Assembly: GCF_004010325.2 (NCBI RefSeq)
Contig: NZ_SADR02000009.1
Span: 168,071-232,070 of the forward strand
Origin: Mesorhizobium sp. M00.F.Ca.ET.216.01.1.1
GTDB taxonomy: Bacteria; Pseudomonadota; Alphaproteobacteria; Rhizobiales; Rhizobiaceae
Direction: 5' to 3'
Length of the DNA: 64,000 nucleotides
Shown here: piece by piece, positions 1 through 8,410 of the stretch
Position numbering within the stretch: position 1 is the first letter of the stretch
Layout: each line of letters opens with the position of its first letter
Program-made: the position numbers and the translations under genes
The notes under the pieces: model-generated
The model's input: only the letters and a program-made list of their open reading frames with translations
Database searches by the model: none
Told to the model about the DNA's origin: nothing

Positions 1-1769
1 ACGCCTCGATCCGCGTCGACATGCGCGGCAACGGCGATTCCGAAGGGCTGATGGACGACGAATATTCCGAGCAGGAATTGCAGGACGCCTGCGATGTCAT
101 CGCCTGGGCGGCAGCCCAGCCCTGGTGCAACGGCAGTGTCGGCATGATGGGCATTTCCTGGGGCGGCTTCAACTGCCTGCAGGTGGCGGCAATGCAGCCG
201 CCGGCGCTGAAGGCGGTCATCAGTCTGTGCTCGACCGTCGACCGCTATGCCGACGACATCCATTACAAGGGCGGCTGCCTGCTGATCGAGAATTTCGGCT
301 GGGCCTCGACCATGCTGTCCTATTCGTCGCGGCCGCCGGACCCGCTGATCGCCGGTGACAACAGATGGCGTGACCTGTGGCTGACCCGGCTGGAGAACCA
401 GCCTTTTCTCGCGCCGCTGTGGCTCAGCCACCAGCATCGCGACGCCTATTGGACGCGGGGCTCGATCTGCGAGGACTATTCAGCCATCCATGCCGCGGTG
501 CTGTCGATCGGCGGCTGGCATGACGGCTATCGCAACACCATCTCCCATCTCGCGACCAATATCGAGGCGCCGGTCAAAGGCATCGTCGGTCCGTGGATCC
601 ACAAATACCCGCATTACGCCGCGCCCGAACCCCGCATCGGCTTCCTGCAGGAGGCGTTGCGCTGGTTGGACCGCTGGCTGAAAGACGCCGACACCGGCGT
701 CGAAACCGATCCCGCCTATCGCGCCTATGTGATGGACAGCGTTCGGCCCGCGCGCTGGCATCCCGAGCGGCCGGGCCGCTGGGTCGCCGAGCCGGTATGG
801 CCCTCGGCCAATATCAAGACGCAGGCGATCGAGCTTATCCCAAAGGACGGCAAACCCGCCATCGTCGCCTCGCCGCAAAGCTGCGGCCTTGCCGGCGGTG
901 AATATTTTCCCTTCACCTTCGGCCCGGAACTGCCTGGTGACCAGCGCCCGGACGATGCGCTGTCGGTGTGTTTCGACCGACCGGCACTGAGCGAAGCGAT
1001 TGACATCGTCGGCGCCCCCGAAGTCCTGGTGAGGGTGTCGTCGGACCGGCGCCAGGCCAACATCGCGGTGCGGCTCTGCGACGTGCATCCCGATGGCGCC
1101 TCGGAGCTGATCTCCTACGGCGTGCTCAACCTCACGCACCACAAGTCGCACGAATTCCCGGAGGCGCTGGTGCCGGGCGATACGGTGCCGGCGCGGGTCG
1201 TGCTCGACCAATGCGCCTACCGCGTGCCGGCCGGCCACCGCCTGCGCATTGCCGTTTCAAACGCCTACTGGCCGATGATTTGGCCATCGCCGGAGCCGGT
1301 CCGGCTCGAGCTTAAGGCCGCGACGCTGATGCTGCCGCTGCGCCCGCCGGCGGAAGGCGACGAGGTCGCGTTCCCCACGCCCGAGGCCGCCGCGCCCTGG
1401 GCGACGGAGACGGTCCGCGCCGCCAATTCCGAGCGCCATGTCGATCGCGACGAGAAGACGGGAATAGTCACGCTTTCCATCGTCGACGATTTCGGCGAGG
1501 TGCGCGATCTGGCCCACGGCCTCGCCAATGGCAGCATCGCCCGCGAGACCTGGTCGATCCATCCCGATGATCCGCTGTCGGCCTCGGGCAAGACGCACTG
1601 GACGCAGACGCTGTCGCGAAATGGATGGTCGGTGCGCACCGAAACCTTTGCCGAAATGCGTTCCGACGCACAAAACTTCGTGCTGACCGCCAGAATCGAG
1701 GCCTATGAAGGCGAGGAACTAGTTTTCGAGCGCAATTTCGAGGAGCAAGTCGCCCGCGCCCTGCTTTGA
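1..1769 (+). CDS. CocE/NonD family hydrolase (5' end outside window)
   Basis: Alpha/beta hydrolase of the X-Pro dipeptidyl-peptidase/cocaine esterase family, acting on ester or amide bonds. The gene starts upstream of the window: the frame is open from base 3, and the ATG at 21 lies inside the conserved RVDMRGNGDSEG motif, so it is not the start. The nucleophile elbow GISWGG has its Ser codon at 156-158. GGWHDG and GPWIH follow at the spacing expected for the catalytic Asp and His, and a C-terminal jelly-roll domain comes after. It ends 154 bp before an ABC importer on the same strand, so its substrate may be what that importer brings in (inference). Family is confident; substrate is unknown. 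Confidence 0.85.
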   Translation, partial: ASIRVDMRGNGDSEGLMDDEYSEQELQDACDVIAWAAAQPWCNGSVGMMGISWGGFNCLQVAAMQPPALKAVISLCSTVDRYADDIHYKGGCLLIENFGWASTMLSYSSRPPDPLIAGDNRWRDLWLTRLENQPFLAPLWLSHQHRDAYWTRGSICEDYSAIHAAVLSIGGWHDGYRNTISHLATNIEAPVKGIVGPWIHKYPHYAAPEPRIGFLQEALRWLDRWLKDADTGVETDPAYRAYVMDSVRPARWHPERPGRWVAEPVWPSANIKTQAIELIPKDGKPAIVASPQSCGLAGGEYFPFTFGPELPGDQRPDDALSVCFDRPALSEAIDIVGAPEVLVRVSSDRRQANIAVRLCDVHPDGASELISYGVLNLTHHKSHEFPEALVPGDTVPARVVLDQCAYRVPAGHRLRIAVSNAYWPMIWPSPEPVRLELKAATLMLPLRPPAEGDEVAFPTPEAAAPWATETVRAANSERHVDRDEKTGIVTLSIVDDFGEVRDLAHGLANGSIARETWSIHPDDPLSASGKTHWTQTLSRNGWSVRTETFAEMRSDAQNFVLTARIEAYEGEELVFERNFEEQVARALL

Positions 1770-1923
1770 GCCCTGACGGGATTGGTCCAATTGCGACGTG
1801 CGATTTACGCCACGGCATGTCGCATTCGGTCTTGCTTGTCGCTTTCCCTTGCAGTCATTATTCTCCTCACAAGAAACGAGAAAAACGACCAAAAGGTCGC
1901 ACCAACAGAGTGAGGAACTCAAT

Positions 1924-3510
1924 ATGTCTAATGAACTGGAATTTCTGAGCCATCGCGTCGCTTCCGGCAAACTGAGCCGTCGCGATTTTCTCGGCCGTGC
2001 GGCAGCGCTCGGCGTCACCGCGACCTTCGCCAACTCGCTGCTTTCAAGCGCAGCGCGCGCCGCCGGTCCGGTCAAGGGGGGCACACTGAAAGCCGGCCTG
2101 GTCGGTGGCGAATCCACCAACAGCCTCGACCCGGCCCTGTTCATGACGCAGGTGCCGTTCGCCTTCGGCAAGATGTGGGGCGAAATGATTGTCGAGCTTT
2201 CCCCGGAGGGCAAACTCGAGAACCGCATCGCGGAGGAGATCGGCTCGTCGGACGACGCCAAGGTGTGGACGCTGAAGATCCGCGACGGTGTCGAATTCCA
2301 CAACGGCAAGACGGTGACCGCAGAGGACGTGGCCGCCACGCTCGAACGCCATTCGGACGAGAAGTCGAAGTCCGGCGCACTCGGCTACATGAAGGGCATC
2401 GAGACCATCAAGGCCAGCGGCAAGGAAGTCGTGCTGACGCTGAAGGAACCGAATGCCGACCTTCCCTACCTGCTCAGCGACTATCACCTGATCGTCCAGC
2501 CGAATGGCGGCAAGGACAAGGCCGACGCCGGCATCTCCGCCGGCCCGTACAAGGTGACCACCAACGAGCCCGGCGTGCGCCATGGCGGCGAGCGCTTCGC
2601 CAACTACTGGCAGGGCGACAAGATGGGCCATGCCGACCAGATCGAGATCATCGTCATCAACGACGCGACCGCGCGTACCGCGGCTCTGCAGGGCGGCCAG
2701 GTCAACATGATCAACCGCGTCGAGCCGAAGATCGTCGACCTGATCAAGCGCGTGCCTGGCGTCACCATCCGCAACCATTCGGGACCCGGCCACTACGTCT
2801 TCATCATGCATTGCAACACGGCGCCGTTCGACAATAACGACCTGCGCATGGCGCTGAAGTTGGCAATCGACCGCGAGGAAATGCTGAAGAAGGTGCTGCG
2901 TGGCTACGGCTCGCTCGGCAACGACTTCCCAATCAACGCTTCCTACCCGCTGTTCACCGAGATCGAGCAGCGCAAGTACGATCCGGACAAAGCCAAGTTC
3001 CACTACAAGAAGTCGGGCCATGACGGCTCGATCCTGTTGCGCACCTCGGATGTCGCCTTCCCCGGAGCCGTCGACGCAGCGCAGCTCTACCAGCAGAGCG
3101 CGGCCAAGGCCGGCATCAAGCTGGAGGTCAAGCGCGAGCCAGGCGACGGCTATTGGTCGGAGGTCTGGAACAAGCAGCCCTTCTGCGCGTCCTACTGGGG
3201 CGGGCGCTCGACCCAGGACCAGATGTATTCGACCGCCTATCTGTCGACGGCCGACTGGAACGACACGCGTTTCAAGCGCCCGGATTTCGACAAGATGGTG
3301 CTGGCGGCGCGCGCCGAGCTCGACGAGGCCAAGCGCAAGGCGATATACCACGACATGGCGGTCATGGTGCGCGACGAGGGCGGCCTGATCCTGCCGATGT
3401 TCAATCAGTTCATCGACGCGACGGGCGCCAAGGTCGCCGGCTGGGTGGAAGATCCGCATCAGGAGCTGTGCAACGGCTACGCTTTGGCGAAGTGCTGGCT
3501 CGAAGCCTGA
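1924..3510 (+). CDS. ABC transporter substrate-binding protein, peptide/nickel family (SBP_bac_5)
   Basis: Periplasmic binding protein of 528 residues for a DppABCDF-like importer. The N-terminus carries a twin-arginine signal (SRRDFLGRAAALG near residues 19-31) followed by an Ala-rich cleavage region, so it is probably exported folded. The mature part has the family pattern of a GGTLKAG start, then VEFHNGKTVTAEDV and a C-terminal lobe. I chose the ATG at 1924 because GAGG lies 8 nt upstream and the signal peptide starts correctly from it; an earlier in-frame start would put extra residues before the signal. Two permease genes and an ATPase gene follow directly. The ligand cannot be read from sequence. 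Confidence 0.88.
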   Translation: MSNELEFLSHRVASGKLSRRDFLGRAAALGVTATFANSLLSSAARAAGPVKGGTLKAGLVGGESTNSLDPALFMTQVPFAFGKMWGEMIVELSPEGKLENRIAEEIGSSDDAKVWTLKIRDGVEFHNGKTVTAEDVAATLERHSDEKSKSGALGYMKGIETIKASGKEVVLTLKEPNADLPYLLSDYHLIVQPNGGKDKADAGISAGPYKVTTNEPGVRHGGERFANYWQGDKMGHADQIEIIVINDATARTAALQGGQVNMINRVEPKIVDLIKRVPGVTIRNHSGPGHYVFIMHCNTAPFDNNDLRMALKLAIDREEMLKKVLRGYGSLGNDFPINASYPLFTEIEQRKYDPDKAKFHYKKSGHDGSILLRTSDVAFPGAVDAAQLYQQSAAKAGIKLEVKREPGDGYWSEVWNKQPFCASYWGGRSTQDQMYSTAYLSTADWNDTRFKRPDFDKMVLAARAELDEAKRKAIYHDMAVMVRDEGGLILPMFNQFIDATGAKVAGWVEDPHQELCNGYALAKCWLEA

Positions 3511-3526
3511 GCCCGGCCTTGCGGAT

Positions 3527-4486
3527 ATGTCCTCACCCATCGTGAAACTGGTCGCCCAGCGCATCGCGCTGGGCATCCTGCTGCTGTTGGCCGTATCGGT
3601 CCTGATCTTCGCCGGCACCCAGATCCTGCCCGGCGACGTCGCGCAAGCCATTCTCGGGCAATCAGCGACACCGGAGTCGCTCGCCAATCTACGTGAGCAG
3701 CTCGGCCTCAACGATCCGGCTATTGTCCGCTATTTCCGCTGGCTCGGCGGTGTGCTCACCGGCGATCTCGGCACCGCGATGTCGAGCGGGCAAGACATTG
3801 CGACATCGATCAAGGGACGGTTGTGGAACACGCTGTTCCTTGCCTTCTGGGCGGCGATCGTGGCGGTGCCGCTGGCGATCATCCTCGGCCTGATCGCGGT
3901 GCGCTACCGCAACGGCTGGGTCGACAAGCTGATCTCCGGGCTGGCACTTGCCTCGACCTCGTTTCCCGAATTCTTCATCGGCTATGTGCTGGTCTTTTTC
4001 TTCGCTGTGCAGCATCAATGGTTCCCTGGCATTTCGACGGTCTATGATGGCATGCCTCTCGGCGAGCGCCTGCAAGCGATCGCGCTGCCGGCGACGGCGC
4101 TGACGCTGGTGGTGCTCGCGCACATGATGCGCATGACGCGCGCCGCGATCCTAAACGTCATGCAGTCGGCCTATGTGGAAACGGCGGAGCTCAAGGGGCT
4201 CTCGGCATTCGCCGTGATCCGCAAGCACGCCTTCCCCAACGCGATTGCGCCGATCATCAACGTCGTCATGCTCAATCTCGCCTATCTGATCGTCGGCGTC
4301 GTCGTGGTCGAGGTGATCTTCGTCTACCCCGGCATGGGGCAATATCTGGTCGACCACGTTACCAAGCGTGATGTGCCGGTGGTGCAAGCGGTCGGCCTGA
4401 TCTTCGCCGCCGTCTACATCAGCCTGAACATCGTTGCGGATATAGCGGCGATCGTCGCCAATCCGCGCCTCAGACATCCGAAATAG
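3527..4486 (+). CDS. ABC transporter permease, DppB/OppB type
   Basis: Inner-membrane permease of 319 residues, the usual length for DppB-like subunits. A first membrane segment (near residues 14-30) is followed by the periplasmic LPGD loop typical of the family. The remaining helices include the EAA-type cytoplasmic loop (ETAELKGLSAFAVIRKHAFPN split over about residues 210-235) that docks the ATPase. It lies 16 bp after the binding-protein gene and 9 bp before the second permease gene, so it belongs to one operon. It pairs with the DppC-type subunit that follows. Confidence 0.9.
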   Translation: MSSPIVKLVAQRIALGILLLLAVSVLIFAGTQILPGDVAQAILGQSATPESLANLREQLGLNDPAIVRYFRWLGGVLTGDLGTAMSSGQDIATSIKGRLWNTLFLAFWAAIVAVPLAIILGLIAVRYRNGWVDKLISGLALASTSFPEFFIGYVLVFFFAVQHQWFPGISTVYDGMPLGERLQAIALPATALTLVVLAHMMRMTRAAILNVMQSAYVETAELKGLSAFAVIRKHAFPNAIAPIINVVMLNLAYLIVGVVVVEVIFVYPGMGQYLVDHVTKRDVPVVQAVGLIFAAVYISLNIVADIAAIVANPRLRHPK

Positions 4487-4495
4487 GGGGCGGGC

Positions 4496-5320
4496 ATGCT
4501 CGATATCAAACGCATCCCCATCCCGGCGCTGGTCGGCATCGTGCTGACGGCGTTGTTCGTGCTGGCTGCGATCCTGGCGCCATGGATCGCGCCGCACGGT
4601 AATGGCGAGATCGTCGGTGATGTCTGGGAACCGATGTCGGCGCAGCATTGGCTCGGCACTGACAATCTCGGGCGAGATCTGTTGTCACGGATGATGTACG
4701 GCGCCCGCATCACGCTGTTCATCGCGGTGCTTGCCACCGCTTTGTCCTTCTCGCTCGGCGCCATTCTCGGGTTTTCGGCGGCGGTTTTCGGCGGCTGGTT
4801 CGACACGCTGCTGTCGCGTCTTGTCGATCTCCTGATGTCGATTCCGACGCTGATCATGGGCCTCGTCGTGCTCTCGGTGCTGCCATCCAACTTGGTGACG
4901 CTTATCCTGGTCATGGGCATTCTCGATTCGACCCGTGTCTATCGCCTGTCGCGTGCGGTCGCGGTCGACATCAACGTCATGGATTACGTCGAGGCGGCCA
5001 AGCTGCGCGGCGAAGGCGAGGGCTGGATCATCTTCCGCGAGATCCTGCCCAACGCATTGTCGCCGCTGGTTTCCGAACTCGGCCTGCGCTTCATCTACGC
5101 GGTGCTGTTCCTGTCGACGCTGTCCTTCCTCGGCCTTGGCGTGCAGCCACCGGATGCCGACTGGGGCGGTATGGTCAAGGAAAACAAAGACGGCATCGTC
5201 TTCGGCATAGCGGCGGCGCTCATCCCGGCGGCGGCGATCGCCTCGCTGGCGATCTCGGTCAACCTGGTCGCCGACTGGGTGCTCAACCGCACGACAAGCC
5301 TGAAGGGAGGGCGCGGGTAA
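4496..5320 (+). CDS. ABC transporter permease, DppC/OppC type
   Basis: Second membrane subunit of the importer, 274 residues. It has the short DppC N-terminal segment, the conserved HWLGTDNLGRDLLSRMMYG region (about residues 44-62), several membrane helices and an EAA loop (EAAKLRGEGEGWIIFREILP). GGGGGCGGG before the ATG serves as a strong ribosome-binding site. Its stop overlaps the ATPase start by one base (TAATG), so the two are probably translationally coupled. Confidence 0.9.
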   Translation: MLDIKRIPIPALVGIVLTALFVLAAILAPWIAPHGNGEIVGDVWEPMSAQHWLGTDNLGRDLLSRMMYGARITLFIAVLATALSFSLGAILGFSAAVFGGWFDTLLSRLVDLLMSIPTLIMGLVVLSVLPSNLVTLILVMGILDSTRVYRLSRAVAVDINVMDYVEAAKLRGEGEGWIIFREILPNALSPLVSELGLRFIYAVLFLSTLSFLGLGVQPPDADWGGMVKENKDGIVFGIAAALIPAAAIASLAISVNLVADWVLNRTTSLKGGRG

Positions 5321-6975
5321 TGGCTGACAAGCATCCGAAGTCCGGCATGCTGCTCGACATCCGCAATCTGCGCATCGAGGCAACGGTGTATCCGCCGGGC
5401 GAGCCGCCGAAGAACATCGTACTTGTCCATGATGTCTCGCTGACGCTCGAGAAGGGCAAGGTGCTTGGCCTGATCGGCGAATCCGGCGCCGGCAAGTCGA
5501 CCATCGGCCTGTCGTCGATGGGCTATGGCCGCGGCGGCGTTCGCATCACCGGCGGCGAGGTGATCCTCAACGGCCGCGACATCCTCAAGGGCGGCAAGGA
5601 GGGTTTTCGCAAGCTGCGCGGCCGCGAAGTCTGCTATGTGGCGCAATCGGCGGCGGCGGCCTTCAACCCGGCGCACAGGCTGATGGATCAGGTGGTCGAG
5701 GCGGCACTGCTGCACGGCACGGCGACAAGGGCCGAGGCCGAAAGGCGCGCCGTGGCGCTGTTCAAGAAGCTCAGCCTGCCGAACCCCGAAAGTATCGGTG
5801 AACGCTTTCCGCATCAGGTATCGGGCGGCCAGTTGCAGCGCGTAATGACGGCGATGGCGCTGTGCTCGGAGCCCGATTTGATCGTCTTCGACGAACCGAC
5901 CACGGCGCTCGACGTGACGACGCAGATCGACGTGCTGGCGGCGATCAAGGATGCCATCCGCGACACGCATGTGGCGGCGCTCTACATCACCCACGACCTT
6001 GCCGTTGTCGCCCAGGTGTCGGACGAGATCATGGTGCTGCGCCACGGCCGGCTGGTCGAATGGGGCGGCACCCGCCAGATCATCAAGGAACCGCGCCAAG
6101 AATACACCAATGCGCTGGTGTCGGTGCATCAGATCGAGCACGAGGAGCAGAAGCCCGGCACGACGCCCTTCCTGGCGGTCAAGAGCATCACCGCCGCCTA
6201 CGGGCGCAGCCATATCAAGGTGCTGAAGAACGTCTCGGTCGATATCTATCCGGGGCAGACGCTGGCCGTCGTCGGCGAGTCCGGCTCCGGCAAGTCGACG
6301 CTGGCACGCGCCATCACCGGCCTGTTGCCGCCCGAGCAGGGCACGGTCACCTTCGACGGACGCCCGCTCGCCAACCGGCTCGCCGAACGGCCGAAGGAGG
6401 ATCTGCGCCAGCTGCAGATGATCTATCAGATGGCCGACGTGGCTATGAACCCGCGCCAGACCGTGGGCACTATCATCGGCCGGCCGCTCGAATTCTATTT
6501 CGGCATGCGCGGGCGTGAACGCGACAAGCGCGTCGCCGAACTGCTCGACAAGATCGAGATGGGCAAGGGTTTCGTCGACCGCTATCCGGCCGAGCTCTCC
6601 GGCGGCCAGAAGCAGCGCGTCTGCATTGCCCGCTCGCTCGCCGCCAAGCCAAAGCTGATCATCTGCGACGAGGTGACATCGGCGCTCGACCCTCTGGTGG
6701 CCCACGGCATACTGGAGCTGTTGCTCGGGCTGCAGAAGGAGGAGAATGTCGCCTATCTGTTCATCACCCATGACCTGGCGACGGTGAAGTCGATCGCCGA
6801 TTCGATCGCGGTGATGTATCGCGGCGAGGTGGTGCGCTACGGTGCCAAGAGCAAGGTGCTGACGCCACCCTTCGATGCCTACACCGACCTTCTCTTGTCT
6901 TCCGTTCCTGAAATGGAGATCGGCTGGCTGGAAAAGGCGATCAAGGGGCGGCGCATGGCCAGCGCGGGGAATTAG
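5320..6975 (+). CDS. Fused dual ABC ATPase (DppD-DppF type)
   Basis: One polypeptide of 551 residues carrying two complete nucleotide-binding domains, which in many Dpp/Opp systems are separate DppD and DppF proteins. The first domain has Walker A GESGAGKST (near residue 58), signature VSGGQLQRV and a DEPTTALD Walker B. The second has GESGSGKST (near residue 320), signature LSGGQKQRV and Walker B IICDEVTSALD. Both have intact catalytic motifs, so both sites should hydrolyse ATP. It powers the permeases encoded just upstream and is the last gene of this operon. Confidence 0.92.
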   Translation: MADKHPKSGMLLDIRNLRIEATVYPPGEPPKNIVLVHDVSLTLEKGKVLGLIGESGAGKSTIGLSSMGYGRGGVRITGGEVILNGRDILKGGKEGFRKLRGREVCYVAQSAAAAFNPAHRLMDQVVEAALLHGTATRAEAERRAVALFKKLSLPNPESIGERFPHQVSGGQLQRVMTAMALCSEPDLIVFDEPTTALDVTTQIDVLAAIKDAIRDTHVAALYITHDLAVVAQVSDEIMVLRHGRLVEWGGTRQIIKEPRQEYTNALVSVHQIEHEEQKPGTTPFLAVKSITAAYGRSHIKVLKNVSVDIYPGQTLAVVGESGSGKSTLARAITGLLPPEQGTVTFDGRPLANRLAERPKEDLRQLQMIYQMADVAMNPRQTVGTIIGRPLEFYFGMRGRERDKRVAELLDKIEMGKGFVDRYPAELSGGQKQRVCIARSLAAKPKLIICDEVTSALDPLVAHGILELLLGLQKEENVAYLFITHDLATVKSIADSIAVMYRGEVVRYGAKSKVLTPPFDAYTDLLLSSVPEMEIGWLEKAIKGRRMASAGN

Positions 6976-7020
6976 GCGCCCAACGATCCGCCACGCCTGG
7001 GACGGCGCCAGTGCGCATGC

Positions 7021-7054
7021 CCTCCCTTCTCCACTTGTTGTGGGAGAAGGAAGA
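7021..7054. repeat. Small REP-like palindrome
   Basis: An inverted repeat with arms CCTTCTCC (7025-7032) and GGAGAAGG (7043-7050) lies between the ABC operon and the sigma-factor gene. Similar 'CCTTCTCCCC' blocks occur at 59572-59610 and 63853-63863, so it belongs to a dispersed intergenic family. It may also act as a 3' structure for the upstream operon. Confidence 0.6.
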
Positions 7055-7178
7055 AGCGCACCTATGGCAACGCTCCCGCTCTTCGGCTAGCCTCCGGAAA
7101 AATCCTCGGGCGGAAGCGGTGAACCTTTTTGGGCCGGCCAGCGACAGAGCAGACAGGAGCCAGGCGGCTCGACCGGCC

Positions 7179-7745
7179 ATGACGGCAGCGACGGAGACCG
7201 ATCGCGCGCTTGTAGACCGGGTCGCGAAGGGCGACCGTGCCGCCGTGCGGCTCCTGTTCATGCGCCACCATGCGCGGGTCTACCGCTTCGTTGCGCGCCA
7301 GACGGGATCGGAAATGATGGCCGACGATATCGCCAACGAGGTCTTTCTCGAACTCTGGCGTCAGGCGCCAGGCTTCGAAGGACGCTCGGAAGTCTCTACA
7401 TGGCTGCTCGGCATTGCCCGTTTCAAGGCACTGTCGGTGCTGCGCAAGAGAAAGGAAGAATGGATCGACGACGATGACGCGGCCCAGATTGTCGACGGCG
7501 CCGACACGCCGGAAGTCGTCATCATGAAGGAGGACAAGGGTGCCGCCCTGCGGCGCTTCGTCGATGCCTTGCCGGAGGAACACCGCACGGTGATCGACCT
7601 TGCCTATTACCACCAACAATCGGTGACCGAGATCGGCGAGGTGCTCGGCATTCCCGTCGCCACGGTCAAGACCAGGATGTTCTACGCCCGCAAGAAACTC
7701 GGCGAGGCCCTCAAGGCCGCCGGTTACGACAGGGGGTGGCCATGA
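7179..7745 (+). CDS. ECF-type RNA polymerase sigma factor
   Basis: Extracytoplasmic-function sigma factor of 188 residues. Region 2 (about residues 28-90) contains the RNAP/-10-binding helices ending in GRSEVSTWLLGIARFKALSVLR. Region 4 (about residues 125-180) contains an HTH with TEIGEVLGIPVATVKTRMFYARKKL. I chose the ATG at 7179 because it starts just before region 2; the open frame continues upstream to 7011, but that stretch covers the REP-like palindrome. The stop overlaps the anti-sigma ATG (ATGA), which shows coupling to its regulator. Confidence 0.9.
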   Translation: MTAATETDRALVDRVAKGDRAAVRLLFMRHHARVYRFVARQTGSEMMADDIANEVFLELWRQAPGFEGRSEVSTWLLGIARFKALSVLRKRKEEWIDDDDAAQIVDGADTPEVVIMKEDKGAALRRFVDALPEEHRTVIDLAYYHQQSVTEIGEVLGIPVATVKTRMFYARKKLGEALKAAGYDRGWP

Positions 7746-8410
7746 GCGCTGCTGAAAAGATGTCGCGCCGCGACGAGATGGAAACACTGCTGCCGTTCTA
7801 CCTGAACGGCTCGCTGGAAGGCTCGGACCTGGAAGCCGTGGAGGAATGGCTGGCGACCGATCCAGCGGCGCTTGCCGCACTCGGCGAGGCCGAGGCCGAA
7901 TTCTCCAGCACCGCTGCCGCCAACGAAGCGATCCGGCCGCCGGCCGACGCGCTCAGTCGCTTCGCCAGGGCGCTCGACGCCGAGGCCGGTCCGGCACCCG
8001 CGCCGGCGGCATCGTCCTGGCTAAGGCAAGCCTGGAACCGCTTCACGGCGGTGCCGGTTGGTGTCGCCTGGGCAGCCGCCGCGGCGCTACTGGCTCTGGT
8101 CGTCGTGCAGTCGTTTATGCAGCCCAGCGGCAAGGGTAGCGATTTCGAGATTGCCGGCCAGGAGGACGATCTGGCGAAAATGCCTTTCGCGCTGGTCAAG
8201 TTCAAGCCGGATGCCAGGATGTCCGATATTGCCGCCTTTCTCGGTCAAAACCAGCTGAAGATCGCCGGCGGGCCGACCGTCGACGGCGTCTTTCGCCTTG
8301 CTGTCCCGGCCAAGACCGCCGCCGACTATGAAAAGCTGCTCGGTCTTATTGCCGCCCAGCCTTTCGCGGACGCCGTGATCGAGGGAAGGAAACCGGTTGA
8401 TGGCGGCTGA
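7742..8410 (+). CDS. Membrane anti-sigma factor with protease-prodomain-like C-terminus
   Basis: A 222-residue partner of the ECF sigma factor. The N-terminal cytoplasmic part (about residues 10-50, LLPFYLNGSLEGSDLEAVEE) is an anti-sigma-domain-like helical segment without the zinc-binding Cys residues. One membrane helix follows (about 104-126). The periplasmic tail (about 149-215, starting FALVKFKPDARMSDIAAFLG) resembles the pro-domain of the subtilase encoded next (see findings). The ATG at 7742 overlaps the sigma stop; a GTG at 7736 is an alternative. The gene overlaps the protease start by 11 nt. Role as sigma inhibitor is inferred from position and topology. Confidence 0.8.
   Translation: MSAAEKMSRRDEMETLLPFYLNGSLEGSDLEAVEEWLATDPAALAALGEAEAEFSSTAAANEAIRPPADALSRFARALDAEAGPAPAPAASSWLRQAWNRFTAVPVGVAWAAAAALLALVVVQSFMQPSGKGSDFEIAGQEDDLAKMPFALVKFKPDARMSDIAAFLGQNQLKIAGGPTVDGVFRLAVPAKTAADYEKLLGLIAAQPFADAVIEGRKPVDGG

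Noticed and set aside
480..1238. Long minus-strand open frame opposite the CocE hydrolase
   Set aside because: Arg/His/Gly-rich composition typical of antisense reading in high-GC genes; the plus-strand frame has the catalytic motifs.
1886..1899. CGACC-AAAA-GGTCG hairpin before the first binding-protein gene
   Set aside because: Only a 5-bp stem; too weak to call a terminator or riboswitch.
2044..3711. 555-codon minus-strand open frame opposite the binding-protein gene
   Set aside because: Antisense shadow; low-complexity Arg/Val/Asp composition and no ribosome-binding site.
5095..6771. 558-codon minus-strand open frame opposite the ABC ATPase
   Set aside because: It is the complement of two intact ATPase domains; its own translation has no domain pattern.
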